This document shows positions 45,090-56,953 of a DNA stretch of 64,000 nucleotides, one piece after another. The stretch is from Chondrus crispus. Taxonomy: Eukaryota; Rhodophyta; Florideophyceae; Gigartinales; Gigartinaceae. Location of the stretch: NCBI RefSeq assembly GCF_000350225.1, contig NW_005178810.1, positions 223,508 through 287,507 of the forward strand. Direction: 5' to 3'. The position numbers and the translations under genes were made by a program. Below the pieces are notes generated by a model. The model was given only the letters and a program-made list of their open reading frames with translations. It was not told the DNA's origin and made no database searches. How positions within the stretch are numbered: position 1 is the stretch's first letter; every line of letters begins with the position of its first letter.

Positions 45090-48000
45090 GTGGTCTCCCG
45101 ACCTAGAAGACCCTGGAGTCCGATCTCCGAGAAGACTTCCGCTTCCCTCCGCGAACCGATCGCGTCGAGATGAGCCAGGAGCTCGAGCCCTCGATCCGCT
45201 CAGAAGCGGCGGGTCTGAGTCCGGCCGCTGTGCAGTCCCCATCCGCCCCGTCGGGCGACGGCGACGCAGGTCCTCGTGACCGCGAACCGTCGCTCGGACC
45301 CTCCGAGGAAAGAGCGGCGGCTATGTTCGAACGCATAGCCGAATACATCGAGGAAGTCCGTACTTCCCTTCAGATCGATGTATCGGACCATGTATACACT
45401 CGATGTATGGCCGAACTCCGCTGTCTGCGTGAAGGGAGGTTCGATAGAGTGACGCAGTCCTTAGAGAATCTCCGAGCACTGATCGACGAGTTACACTCGC
45501 GGATAGTGCTCGTCGAAGACTCCCGTTTCGCCTCGCCCGGACCGTCCGGGCAAGGTCGCCTTGAGCGGCCGACCTCGGTGAGACGACCCGAGGACCGAAC
45601 CTCTCCGTCCGCAGAGTAATTGGGTGCGTTCGTGCACCTCTCGGCTGAGCTCAACGCCACTTGTCGGCGTGCTCGTGACATGGAACGTACCATGGCCGAA
45701 GGGCTACCCGGTGCCCCCCCTCGAGGGCCCGGTGGTACCGTACCTCCGAGCGCCGCCGCCCCCGAAGGTTGGCGTCCGACTGGTGCCGCTACCAGTCGGA
45801 CTGCAGAAGGAAGCCGTCCTCCAATAGACGCGAACTTCGCGTCTGAGACCCAAGCCTTGCCGCCTATCGCCGAAAGTAGGCGGCAAGTGGACTGCGTATC
45901 GTACGCGGACAAACAGGACCGTGGAGGAGCCGCCTGCGGATCCGGAGAACCGATGTTCTCCGTCGATCCCCGCTGGGGCGGCTACCCGCCGGCGGGTTAC
46001 GCCGAGCATCCAGGTCCGGTAGACGTCCGTACGCTACCGGTTACCTCCTTTCGCACGCTGGGTCCCGCTGAACCCGAGCTCGAGCCGGTACATACGATGA
46101 TCCAAGAGTTCAGCGCCGTTGCTGACTATCGTATGTACCGCTTGGATAACACCTCGAGGCTCGTTACCTCGGGTGACGCGGGACGGATCGCGAAGTACGT
46201 CCAACGCTGTCGTGGGATCCGTCCCACGATGCGCAGCTTCGACGGTACCGATCCGATGCAGCTGCTGCCGTTCTTGAAGGATATCTGAATCACCTTCAAC
46301 TCGCAACACCTGACCGAAGGTGTTGCGGTACGAGTCCTCGCTCACTTCCTCGAGCGCGACGCGGAGCGCCTGTATACGAGTTATACGATGCGTGGCCTCC
46401 GCGCTGGCCAGCTCCACGACGACGTGAGCTGGCCGGGGCTCGTGAATCAATTCTTGAAACGCTACCTCACGGACGACGTGTTAGGTGAAGCGTACGATGC
46501 TGTCGCTACGGCGCGACAGCAATCGCATGAGACGGAAAGCACGTTTGCTGACCGACTCGAGACTGCCGCGTTCCGATGCACGGCAGTCTTCTCCGAACAG
46601 TCCCTCGCGCACTACTTCGTGCGGGGACTGGCACCGGCAACCCGTGCCGCAGTATCCGAAACTGTGCAAAGGCTGCCAGGCAGTCAGAAGACCGATCTTC
46701 CGACCATCCGCCGTATCGCCACGGCGGAAGGTACAACGTACCGCGCCCGGCGCGGTTTACCTCTGCCGGATTCGAAACCGGCAGGGAGGGCTGGCAGGAC
46801 TACGAAGTCCGCCGCGACAAGTTTGCCCGCCTCGACCCTCCATATCGGGGAGGATGAGTGGCAGGCCGACCCTGTCCTCATTACGCAAGGAGCAGGGCCC
46901 GTGGGGGCACAAACCCCCTCACCGATGTCGACCGGAATGACATCGAGTTACGCGACCGCATTCGCGGCCACTCCGAGAGTGGCAAGGGGCACGGACCCCC
47001 GCGTCGCCGAGCTCGATATCTCGAGTCGAGATAGGGGAAGCGCCTCGCCTTGCGTGCCCCTCCTCACCGATGAGGAGGCGCGGCACGCGGCGACCTTCGC
47101 CTCAACGGACGGCAGCGCGTACGTGTGCTGGCTATGCCGTACGTACGGGCATGCCATGTACGCATGCCCGTTCCTGTCGCCGGAACAACGAATGTTCATG
47201 GCGTACAGGAACTACCGCTACCAGATGGAGACGCGCCCCGGTGCGCGTAATCTCCTCCGGCAGGCGGCGGGCGAGGGCCGTCCCCGGCGTCAAGGTTTCC
47301 CGAACCGATCGGGTGGGGGCGCACGCTTCGCCCCCCGTGGAGACGGGTACCGTCGTAACGAAGTCGATCGTCGGGATCGACCCGCCTACCGGCAGGCGGA
47401 CACAAGGTACCCGCGCCAATGAGAGAGAGGGGACGGAGACCGTTCTCGGTTACCCCAACAGGTACAAAATGCGATAATGTACCTGCAAGACTGGGTAGAG
47501 GATCCGTACCCTCTACCCACGGAGGGTCACGAAGGCGAGCCGACTCGCTTCGTCCCCCATATCCTGCGACGACCGGACGCCTCAGGTCAAGGCCCGGAAG
47601 TACCCGAATACTTCGCCACGGCCGCCGAGCGGCAGTGGGGGAATCGTCCTGACCCACGCGGCCGGCTACCGGAAGAAGACCTGGCTGTCGATAGCCAGGA
47701 GGTTAGCTCCGATAGCACGGGTAGTTCGAAAAAAGGGTAAAGACGGTTACGTACACGCGGTCGCGTGAGCCGTCTTGTCCCCACGAACTAGACCTGACCC
47801 CGCGTGCTTGCCAAGGACACGGGGGGTATTGTCCGATAGTACATCCCCCGCTACCTGCGGCGAGCACGGGAGCTCCTGTAATGCCGATACAGGAGGGAGC
47901 GCACGTCGAGGCCTCCGAAGGCCCGACGTTAGGGGAACAAGACACCGGGACAGCCGACGTTCCGGTGAGGCGTAACGATGGCGACGGGGGCAACGACGAC

Positions 48001-51000
48001 CGAAAAGATTCGGTCGACCCCCTGACTCCCGCGAGCCCAAGGTCGCCGGAGAAAGGTCGGTGTCGTACGGACTCGAATAATCCGAGGGGCCTCACTGATC
48101 CGCGGACGTCCCAAGAAAGGGGGAGAAGGAAACGCAAGCGGGGCCAGCACCGAAATCGAAGGCCCCGGCGGAACGACCTCACCGATAAGGTCGCCCGGAA
48201 GGTTGTCGACGGCGTCATTTGCCTTATGACGTCGAAGATTTACAACGTCCTCGGCTCGATAGCCAAATGCATTTAAACCCCTCACAATCGCCGTTGATAC
48301 GTGCTCGGGGTATAATCTGGTGAGGAAGGCCGACCTTCCCCCCGATTGGACGCGTTACGTCGTGCACGACGCGCCTCTGCCACGATTGGCAGGCGCGAAT
48401 AGCAACCCCCTCAAGCTTTCGGCCGTCGTCCGCCTGGCCGTGCGGGTTGAGGAACACGGTGTTCCAAATTCCGTTCGTAGTCGCGGACCAGCTCGCCGTG
48501 CCGGTCCTCCTCGGCACGGCCTTCATCGATACGCACGTGCGATGTATCGACATCGAGGCTCAACGGATGGAGCTGCGTTAAGGCGGCTCTGATGCAATCG
48601 TCGACGGAAAAGGGGAGCCAACTCCCCGTGAGGCGTAGCGGACGCCAGACGAGACGGCCCGATGTACGAGAGGAGGCCCCGCAGGCCATCCGAATCGCCC
48701 GCTGGGTCACCATCCCCGCCAGGTCGCAAGCCCGAGTGCGCGTCACCACCGCGGGGAGGGGCCTCGTATTCATGGAGCCGAAGCCGTCACTTCAACACCG
48801 ACATAGAGTGAGGCTGACGAACGGCGTCGTCGAGGTACTGCCGAATCAGACCTTCGACGTCCTCGTCGCGAACTTTTCGCGACGGGAAAGGCGGCTTCCG
48901 AAGCACACCGTCGTGGGATACGCGACACGCAACCCCCTCGCGGTCCTGAGGCCCGAACGTAAGGTCGCCGAGGGGGTCGCACACGCGTTACACCTGACCG
49001 ACTTGACCGATCAAGTCGGGAAGGCAAGAGCTGGACGACCAAGCTCCGATGAGCTAGAGACCGTTAGGAGGGAACAGGTGGGTACGGACGATCGGCCACC
49101 TGGAGACCAACCGACGGCGGGAGGCACCGTAAGCCCCCACAAAAAGGATCCCAAAAATCCACCGATGGATTGGGAAAAAGAGGTGGACTTGTCATACATC
49201 GACGATGACAAGCTCCGTGGCCACGTATTCGAGATGCTCCGTAAGCATTCGAGTCTGTGGAGCGGTGCGCTCGGAACGATCCGAGCCACGGAGCACCGCA
49301 TCCCTCTCGAACCGGGAACGAAACCGATTCGTTCTATGCCCTATCGGAAGGGGCCCGCCATGCTCGAGCGGCCGCCAGTGTGCTGGAAAGGCTGAACGCA
49401 GGGGTTATCGAACCCGCCAGCACCGAGTGGGCGTCCCCGGTGGTGCTCGTCCCGAAGAAAGACGGCTCTCTTCGGTTCTGCGTGGACTACCGGCGTTTCA
49501 ACGCGAAGACGGCAGCGGATTCGTATCCGCTGCCCCGGATGGACGACTGCATCGACTCGTTAGGAGATGCAGCCGTCTTTACGACGTTGGACTGCAATTC
49601 CGGTTATTGGCAGATCCCCGTCGCTCCGGAGGACCGGGATAAGACCACGTTTACAACGCACATGGGCACGTTTCGCCACCTGCGCATGCCGTTCGGACTA
49701 AAAGGGGCACCAGCCACCTTCCAACGTGCATTGGATATTATCCTTTCCGGAGTCCGCTAGCAAATATGCCTCGTCTATCTGGATGACGTCATAGTGTTCT
49801 CGCGTACGGACGCGGAACACGAGAAGCATCTCGACACTGTCTTGAGCTTGTTACGGAGTGCCGGCATCTCCCTCAAGCTCAAGAAGTGAAGCTTCTTTCA
49901 ACCGAAGGTACACTACCTGGGGCACGTCATCTCCCCAGGTAAGTTGAGCGTGGCCGATATGGCGGCCGACGCCTTCCGGACGTTCACGTTCCCGAGGACG
50001 CTGACGCAGGTGCGCTCGTTCCTCGGGGCGTGTAACGTATATCGCCGCTTCGTTAAGGGCTTCTCGAAAATAGCCCGTCCGTTGACGGATATGACGCGCA
50101 AGGATTCCGATCGTAACTTCGATAATCCTACCGAAGATTAACTCCAGGCGTTCGAGAACCTTAAGGAGTGCATGATCGCTCCGCCGATCCTCGCGTTGCT
50201 TCGGCATGGACGACCGTACATGATCGACACCGAGGCCAGCGCCTCCCAACTAGGCTGCACGCTGCTCCAAGAGCACAACCAGCCATACGATTGGCGCCCC
50301 GTTGGGTATTGGTCTTACTCGCTGAACGACAGCGAACGAAACTACAGCGCTACCGAGCGCGAATGCTTCGCCGTAGTGTGGGCCGTCCGCACACTACGGC
50401 CGTACGTTGAAGGCACGAAGTTCACCGTCCGAACAGATCACGACGCCCTGAGGTGGCTCATGTCCCTCACCGAGAGTTCCGGAAGACTCACCCGGTGGCG
50501 GCTACGTCTGGCTGAATACGACTTCACCATTCAGTACCGCCCCGGGCGCGTGCAGCAGGTACCGGACGCCCTGTCACGCCTCGTGTCGCCGAGAGTCGCC
50601 GACGACCCTCGCCCCAGCGTCGAGGTGGATGACAACATTCCCACCTTCGACGCGGGCACGACCGTTCGAGACGTATCGAACGAACTCGCGGGCCACGTTT
50701 GCATCGCGAGCTGCGACCACGAGGTCGAGCACATCTTCGCGACGACACGGAACCAAGCCAGCTCACGAAGAACGTCGCGCGCCCGAGCGCGCGACGAGCC
50801 GAGGGGCGACGACGAAGCCCCCGCTCTCCAAGGACCCAATTCGTTCTGGGAGGAGAATGACGAGTTCGACGCCACCGACATCGAGCGCACCGCAGACCAC
50901 GACGCTGGCGCGCCCGACTCTTCGGTCGCCCCTACGTAGGACGACCTTCCGGCTCCTCTTACGATAGAGGAGATTGCCGAAGAGCAACGCGTGGATGACT

Positions 51001-53320
51001 TCTGCCAAACCGTTTTGGCACGACAGTCAGAGTCCCGGGACTCCGCGTTCTTCGAGGACCACCAGGGGGTGCTCAAACGGAGACACCCCTTCGACCCTGC
51101 TATCGTGCAGGTGGTGGTACCTCGGACGCTCCGCGCTAGGCTCCTTCGCCTGTGCCACAACCCGGTCATCGCAGGGCACGCGGGCCAGAACTGTATGTAC
51201 TACGCGCTCCGTCGCGAGTACTACTGGCCCCATCTGGCCGCAGATGTTGCCGCCACGGTGCGAGGTTGTCGAACCTGCGCGATGAACCGGGTCAAGCTGA
51301 GGAAACATCTCAACCGATTGAGATTGTTCCCAGCTACGAGGCCGCTCGAGAGTCTGGCCATCGACATCTTGGGGCCGCTCCCCAAGACGAAGTCAAAAAA
51401 ACGATTCCTGCTCGTGATCACGGACCGCTTTAGCAAGCTGACGCAAGTCGTTGCGCTTCGCACGATAACCGCATACACCGTCGCAGTTGCGTTCTGCGAA
51501 TCGTGGGTGTTTAAGTACGGCGTCCCGCGCACGTTGCTGTCGGATAACGGACCGCAGTTTAATGCCAAGTATTTCCACAGCACGTGCCGTGTTCTGGGGA
51601 TAACTAATATGTACACATCGGCGTACCATCCCCAGACGACCGGGCAAGTCGAGCGATACAACCGAACGATCGCTGCGATGCTACGCAACTACGTAGGCGA
51701 GCATCAAGATGACTGGGACATGTACGTGGGGCCCCTTACGTATTCGTATAACTCCCACGTACACCGCACCACCAACACGACGCCGTTCGAGCTCGTGCTC
51801 AGCAGACCACCGCCGGAGTTCTCGCTTCGACGAGCCGACGGTGACGTTCCCCCTGCCGACAGGGGGAACCAACGTGCAGAATTCCTCAAGACCTTGGATT
51901 CGACAATCCAGAGGGCCTACGGGAGCCTGCGACGGACGCAGGCTCGCTACAAGCGCGACTTCGATAAGCGCATACAACGGATCAATTCGCGACTCCATCC
52001 GGGAGAGTACGTATACCTCAACCCCACCGATGGGGGGAAGACTTCGAACAAGCTCGCGTCCCCCGCAGTCGGACCCTACCGCGTCCTCGCGAACGACCAC
52101 CGAACCATCACGATCGATCGTGATGGGGTCACTGAGCGGGTCTCCGCAGATCGTTACGTATACGCGCCACCGCCGACGGACGCACTACGGGCGAGCACAG
52201 CAACCCCAGCTGACCTGGCCCACAAGGTCAGAGAGGGGACACAGTACGCTGTCGAGCGACTACTCAAGCACCGGGATATGGAAGACGGAACTATCGAGTT
52301 CCTCATGAAGTGGGCGGACTTCGACACGCCCACCTGGACTGCGCAGACTCACGTCCTGGAGGAGTTGGTGTCTCGTTACGCCCAACGCCTCCGGAGACGC
52401 ACCGGCATGGACCTCAACTCAAACTTGAACGCGGACGTTCACGCTTGAGGAGGGGGCCCCCAACCGCTCCTTTTAGGATAAAGTTAACCGACCGCGGTTA
52501 GGCAAAATTCCGATAAAGGGGCAGGGACACCGGTCCTCCAACCTCCCCCGACGTGGAGGGAGTCACACGACTCCAGGAGCAACACCGGACGAAGATCCTC
52601 GAAAGAAGCGCGCAAACGCGAAGAAGTCGCGTGACAGCACGCAGGACGGGCTGCCGTATGACAATCCAAGCAGAAGCGGCAACAAACGGAGAAGAACAAC
52701 GGACCCCTCCAGCCGACAATACGAACCAGAACCGCGGTAGCCCACAGGGGTATCAACACGACAGCATGAGTCAGGGGGTCCCGAATCCCCTCGCCGCCAC
52801 AGGGGCGCAGCAGCGATCTGCATGAACTCTCGAATCGCCAATTGTTAAACGCCAACTCACGGGGTAGGGCGTGGGATTTCACGCGCTCTGTAGCGTGCCA
52901 TGCCCACCGAAAGGGTCGCCTCGATAACCTGGCGCCCGTGCGTGAGTACGCGAACGTACGGGGCGCCTAAAATAAGGCACGAGGAGCAATGGAGGCGTAC
53001 CCATGCTCAAGGTACGGACGAAGTGAGGACGAGGTGAACAAGCCCGACGCGCAATTAATACGTCGGCGCAGAACTCGTGCCACAACTGTCGACCCGCCTC
53101 ACCGTCAGCCTGCGGTACGCACTGTAAATTCGGTACAGACCGTTCTGGCAAACTGCCGCCACCGACGGCAGAAGGTTAAAAACAGATGAAATTAAGGGTG
53201 AATGGGAAATTACACAGCCACGCGCGGGTGGCACGTGCGGGAAGCGCCACCGAGCCACATGTAATCGATGACAGGGCAGCGATACGTGCGTCGCTCCCGA
53301 CACTTGGCAATAACCGCACC

Positions 53321-53400
53321 GCCAGGCGGACGACGGCCGAAAGCTTGAGGGGGTTGCTATTCGCGCCTGCCAATCGTGGCAGAGGTGCGTCGTGCACGAC
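53321..53400 (-). repeat. Inverted 80-base copy of the element's own protease region
   Basis: The complement of 53321-53400 matches 48358-48437 at all but about one position, including GCCACGATTGGCAGGCGCGA. Because both lie in the same transcription unit, the RNA could fold back on itself over 5 kb. Confidence 0.8.
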
Positions 53401-53615
53401 GTCAAGGTCAATGCGCTTCTGCGCACGTGCAGGGCTGGACAGCGCGCGCGCATGCGTGTCGCACTGTAGAGAATGCGCTCTGCAGCAGTTGCCGGACAGA
53501 AACGCGCACGCGCTCGCGGCACCTGCCTTCACTACCGGCCCCGCGTCTCCGCTCCCTCCTTCCGCCCGCGCCATGCTGCTCCGCCGCGCGCGCTGACACC
53601 GCGCTGCCCTACGAG

Positions 53616-53818
53616 CCCTCGCCGCCGACGGGGCCAAAGAGAATTGCATTCGTCGTGCGCCGCGCCCTCGCCATCGGTGGCGAGGGTCGCGAAGGATAAG
53701 GACCGCGCCGCGCATTCGTCGCGCGCCGCGCCGTCGCCATCGGTGGCGAGGGTGGCGAAGGATAAGGACCGTCGTCACGCGTCGTCGCGCGCTGCGCCCT
53801 CGCCACGGACGGCGAGGG
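53616..53818 (+). repeat. Tandem hairpin array in the 3' region of gypsy 2
   Basis: Copies of the CCCTCGCC..GGCGAGGG hairpin start near 53616, 53665, 53731 and 53797; the last three are spaced 66 bases and share GAAGGATAAGGACCG between them. The stem is the same as in the gypsy 1 array, with loops ATCGGT or ACGGAC. Counterpart array: 27669-28569. Confidence 0.75.
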
Positions 53819-54507
53819 CCGACAAGTCTACAGTACAACGGGGGGGCGGTACCGACCGCCACCGTCCGGGCACAGGCCCCGGAGCGCCTTCGCTCGCGCC
53901 GGTATAATGCTGCGAACCGTGCGGCGGGAGCGGATGGCGCCGGCGCGCCCGCCACGAAGGCGAGGTACGCCAGATAGAAAACGGACTTCGCGTCTTCGCG
54001 CTCTTGCCTCGACGGCGAGCGGCAAGAAGCAGGGTAGCGAACGACTACGCGTCCGCGCACTTCCCCGATGGGGAGTGGCGCCGCCAGTGAGACGACCGTG
54101 GCGAGCGCAATTGTGAATGCCGATCACACACCGGACGGACCTCCGCGCATCGGACGCTGCCGTCGTACGAGAGGAGCCGTTCACTCTCGCGCCTCCCGTT
54201 GCTCTACGAAGAGAGCCATGTTCGAACAGCATGATGGGCACGCAGAGTGACGACCGCCGGCAACCGCGAGGGGAGAGGCGCGGCCCGTAAAGGCGCCGCA
54301 CGAAGCGCCTTGTACGCGATCGTCGCACCGGACAGGACGACAGCCAACGGAAGGGGTGAACAAGAACGGAGAGCACGACGCACAAGGAAGTGAGGAACGA
54401 ACGCAGGCGGGGGGGCCATAGGGAAACGAGGATTGAGTCTGGGAAGGAAGCACGAGTCACCCTACAAGCACATGTGAACGCGGACGTTCACACTTGTGGG
54501 GGGGCCG

Positions 54508-55209
54508 TGTAGTATAACCCCCCCTGGGGGCTTTTTAGTTAGATTGGATCAACAACAGGATCCCCTACTGTAGAGCTCGACGATCCACAGTACAACCACG
54601 CGTGTCCACATGTACACCACGGGGACAACGGACACGCGCATACACGTGCACACGTGTACCACGAGCGAACGAAGCGCGCACGCACCACGGGTAATACGTG
54701 TACTGTCAGCCTCGACATAGCTGACAGCATTACAGTGCAGGCCGACCTGCACTACAGTAGCCCACTACAGTACCTCGGTAATGTAGTGTTATGATAGATT
54801 GTTTTGTATATTAAATATGGAGCGGATCGACGGCGGCGGAGGGGAACAAGCACGGACTTGTCACCCACCGACCGTCAAGGTCCGACTTCCTGCTTATTCT
54901 AACCGCACGCCTTCGCCTTCGCGCGCGTTAGACGACACCGAGCGCGGGTAGAGGACACGCGACGCACGCCCACGAGCCGGATCCACCTCCGCCCGTCGGT
55001 ACTGGATCGTTACCCAGTACCGCACCGGGGCGTCCAGGCGTCGATCCGCTCGCGCGTGCGCGCGTCCTCCCCGATCCCACTCTACCACGCTACCCGGGCC
55101 CGTGCTCCGGTTCCGTAGCGGGTGTCCGTCTTCCCTTGTCTTCTCCCGCTCGAGGGTCTCTGCAAGAACTGAGTATACACCCCTCTCCGTTGGGGGTGTT
55201 TATACTACA
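54508..55209 (+). repeat. 3' LTR of gypsy 2
   Basis: Same length as the 5' LTR. It follows GTGAACGCGGACGTTCAC (54475-54492) and a purine run GTGGGGGGG, as in gypsy 1. Confidence 0.9.
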
Positions 55210-56275
55210 CTGCGCATACTCGGACGCCGACTATGCGAACGACGCCACAAGCCGAAAATCAATCAGCGGCATGGTAACGCTCATCAACGGAGCACCAGTA
55301 CAGTGGCTTGCGAAGCAACAGCTCCTCGTCGCAAAAAGCACTTGCGAGGCGGAGTATATCGCCGCATCCGAAACAACGGCCCTCACACACTGGCTACATG
55401 TAGTATAACTACCTTCGTCCCGACCACTCGGAACGAGGGGGGTTCGAGGTAAGGGAGCGCGCGCCGCTGGGTAACCCACGCGAGTGCAAACCGTACGGAA
55501 GGACTCGAAAAGAGGGAAGGCTCACGTGGCCGGTGACGCGCAGCCGGTCATTGGTGTTAGATCCGGACGGCCGGTCACGGGTTAGAAGCCTGAGACTTAG
55601 AGGTAAAACCGGACGGAGTTAGCAAAAAGCCGTAAAGGGAAGGGAGGCGAGTCTGCCTCCCGTTTACTGGAACGGGACAGGTGCCCCCGGTCTTAACCCC
55701 TAAGTGGGACGCCAGGACACCTGTCCCGCTACAGTAGCTCTTACTTACTGTATACCAGCTACTGTGCTAAATTGGCTAGTTTGTGCCATTAATTACTAAC
55801 TACTTCCCGTTCGGATCCTACACGTGTAACCAGCGGGATACCACTGTACTCCGCACCGGCCGTGTGCTGTAAATATAACTCCTTACAGTTCTTCTCGCGC
55901 TTTCAGCCCATCATACTGTATCCCGGGGCGGCAGCGGTGGTGCCATTGCCTTCGCGCCGTTGTACTACACTACACAACCTCATACGCGAAATACAACTCC
56001 CCACTAGCACGCCCACCCTGCATGTGGACAACACAGCAGCGGTGCAAATGGCGAAGAGCATGGGCGCGACGAAAAGGAGGAAGTGCATCGACGTGAGATA
56101 TCACTATCTCCACGACACAGTACAACAGAGAAAATTGAACATCCGGCGGATACCATCCATCGAACAATACGCCGACATCCTCACCAAATCCCTCAAAACA
56201 ACACTCTACCGCTCACACAAGAAGAACATCGCCGTAAGAGACATACAGGACACGCTGCCCTCGCGTCGGGGGGAG

Positions 56276-56474
56276 TGTGGTTCCATCCAGAACCAAGTTC
56301 GACGCTCGGCCAACGCGCCACCAAAACAAAAATCACATGGTTCCATCCATATAAGGCAGCCCTCACAGATAAGACTTACAGCCATTTAGGTCTACCATAG
56401 CAAACTGAATAAAGTCGCTGTCGCCTCTGCCACCTACGGTGGTCGGAGGCATCGGACCAGTTCTTGGCATCACA
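56276..56474 (+). repeat. 3' LTR of copia P (199 bp)
   Basis: Preceded by the purine tract GGGGGGAG. About 60 bases longer than the 5' LTR: GGTTCCATCCA occurs twice, near 56279 and 56339, and the 5' LTR has only one copy with the sequence between them absent. Confidence 0.85.
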
Positions 56475-56479
56475 GTATT

Positions 56480-56953
56480 GCGTCATTGACATTCTCCACA
56501 CAGATATGACTCCTGTTCTTCTGTACAGTATGTACGTCGTGTCCATCACTGGTCTACAGAAACCCTGTTTGCAAGCCTCTTTTCTTCGTTTTTTTTACAT
56601 GAGGTTGAATGCACATGTGGCCAGAGAGTTCGGATTACGGTCACTATTTTGAAAAGAGAGTTCTGTATATTGGACAGTTCTTGTAATGCCCACGACGCCT
56701 CTATCGTCGTCCGAAATGGTCTTTTCTTTTATACAATTTACGCCCAAGGAACTACTTTTGCCCGGCCTGGTGTTGCTCTCTCGCGCTTCTTCATCTAACT
56801 CTGTTGCAAAATCTGTTCTCGAGACGACATTGCACAAATGAAAAAATCATTGTTCTGGTGTACCGTACGGCATCATGTGTGTGCCATTGAATTTCCGTTG
56901 TCTCCATACGGGAGCAACCAAAACGTGGAATTGACTAACTGTAATCTTACCAG
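56480..56953 (+). repeat. Dispersed repeat R, copy 2, right part
   Basis: Continues the 39655-40527 segment after the copia insertion and aligns with about 2033-2400 (TTTTACATGAGG(G/T)TGAATGC(G/A)CATGTG, GAGAGTTCGG, GGAACTACT, CTCGAGACGACATTG). It ends at the LTR start at 56954. Confidence 0.6.

Larger units (their letters stand above)
52422..54505 (+). repeat. 3' region of gypsy 2 bracketed by a duplicated palindrome and purine tract
   Basis: The pol end carries GAACGCGGACGTTCAC, then GCTTGAGGAGGGGG (52426-52456). The 3' LTR is preceded by the same palindrome, then ACTTGTGGGGGGG (54475-54505). Between them is about 2 kb without pol homology. Gypsy 1 has the identical arrangement at 26130-26157 and 29107-29137 around 3 kb of largely different sequence. 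Confidence 0.8.
44388..55209 (+). mobile_element. Ty3/gypsy chromovirus 2, fossil, target duplication CTGCG
   Basis: A 10.8-kb relative of gypsy 1, inserted in the RNase H region of copia P. LTRs are 702 bp each (44388-45089 and 54508-55209); CTGCG lies outside both (44383-44387 and 55210-55214). All parts are recognisable: gag (about 45.17-47.4 kb, zinc knuckle CWLCRTYGHAMYAC near 47.13 kb), protease (about 48.3-48.6 kb), reverse transcriptase (49.25-49.9 kb, CVDYRRFNAKT), RNase H (50.15-50.56 kb), integrase (51.0-51.86 kb), chromodomain (52.24-52.41 kb) and a 2-kb 3' region. It is broken, with several breaks. The LTRs differ at about 11 of 702 sites (1.6 %). Confidence 0.92.
40528..56474 (+). 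mobile_element. Ty1/copia element P, fossil, with a nested gypsy element; target duplication GTATT
   Basis: A plus-strand relative of copia A. The 5' LTR is at 40528-40666 and the 3' LTR at 56276-56474; GTATT lies outside both (40523-40527 and 56475-56479). Parts: gag (40.8-41.6 kb), protease (DSGANPTHTA near 41.75 kb), GAG-pre-integrase (WHIRLNRANPKT near 42.3 kb), integrase (42.5-43.0 kb), reverse transcriptase (43.44-44.0 kb) and RNase H, which is split by the gypsy insertion at 44388-55209 and continues at 55.21-56.26 kb (SDADYANDATSRKSISGM). It is broken, with several breaks besides the insertion. The shared LTR parts differ at about 6 of 127 bases, so it is older than its guest. Confidence 0.9.

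Noticed and set aside
40528-56474. A single 16-kb LTR element with both copia and gypsy genes
   Set aside because: The 702-bp inner LTR pair and the CTGCG duplication at 44388 and 55209 show a gypsy element nested in a copia element.
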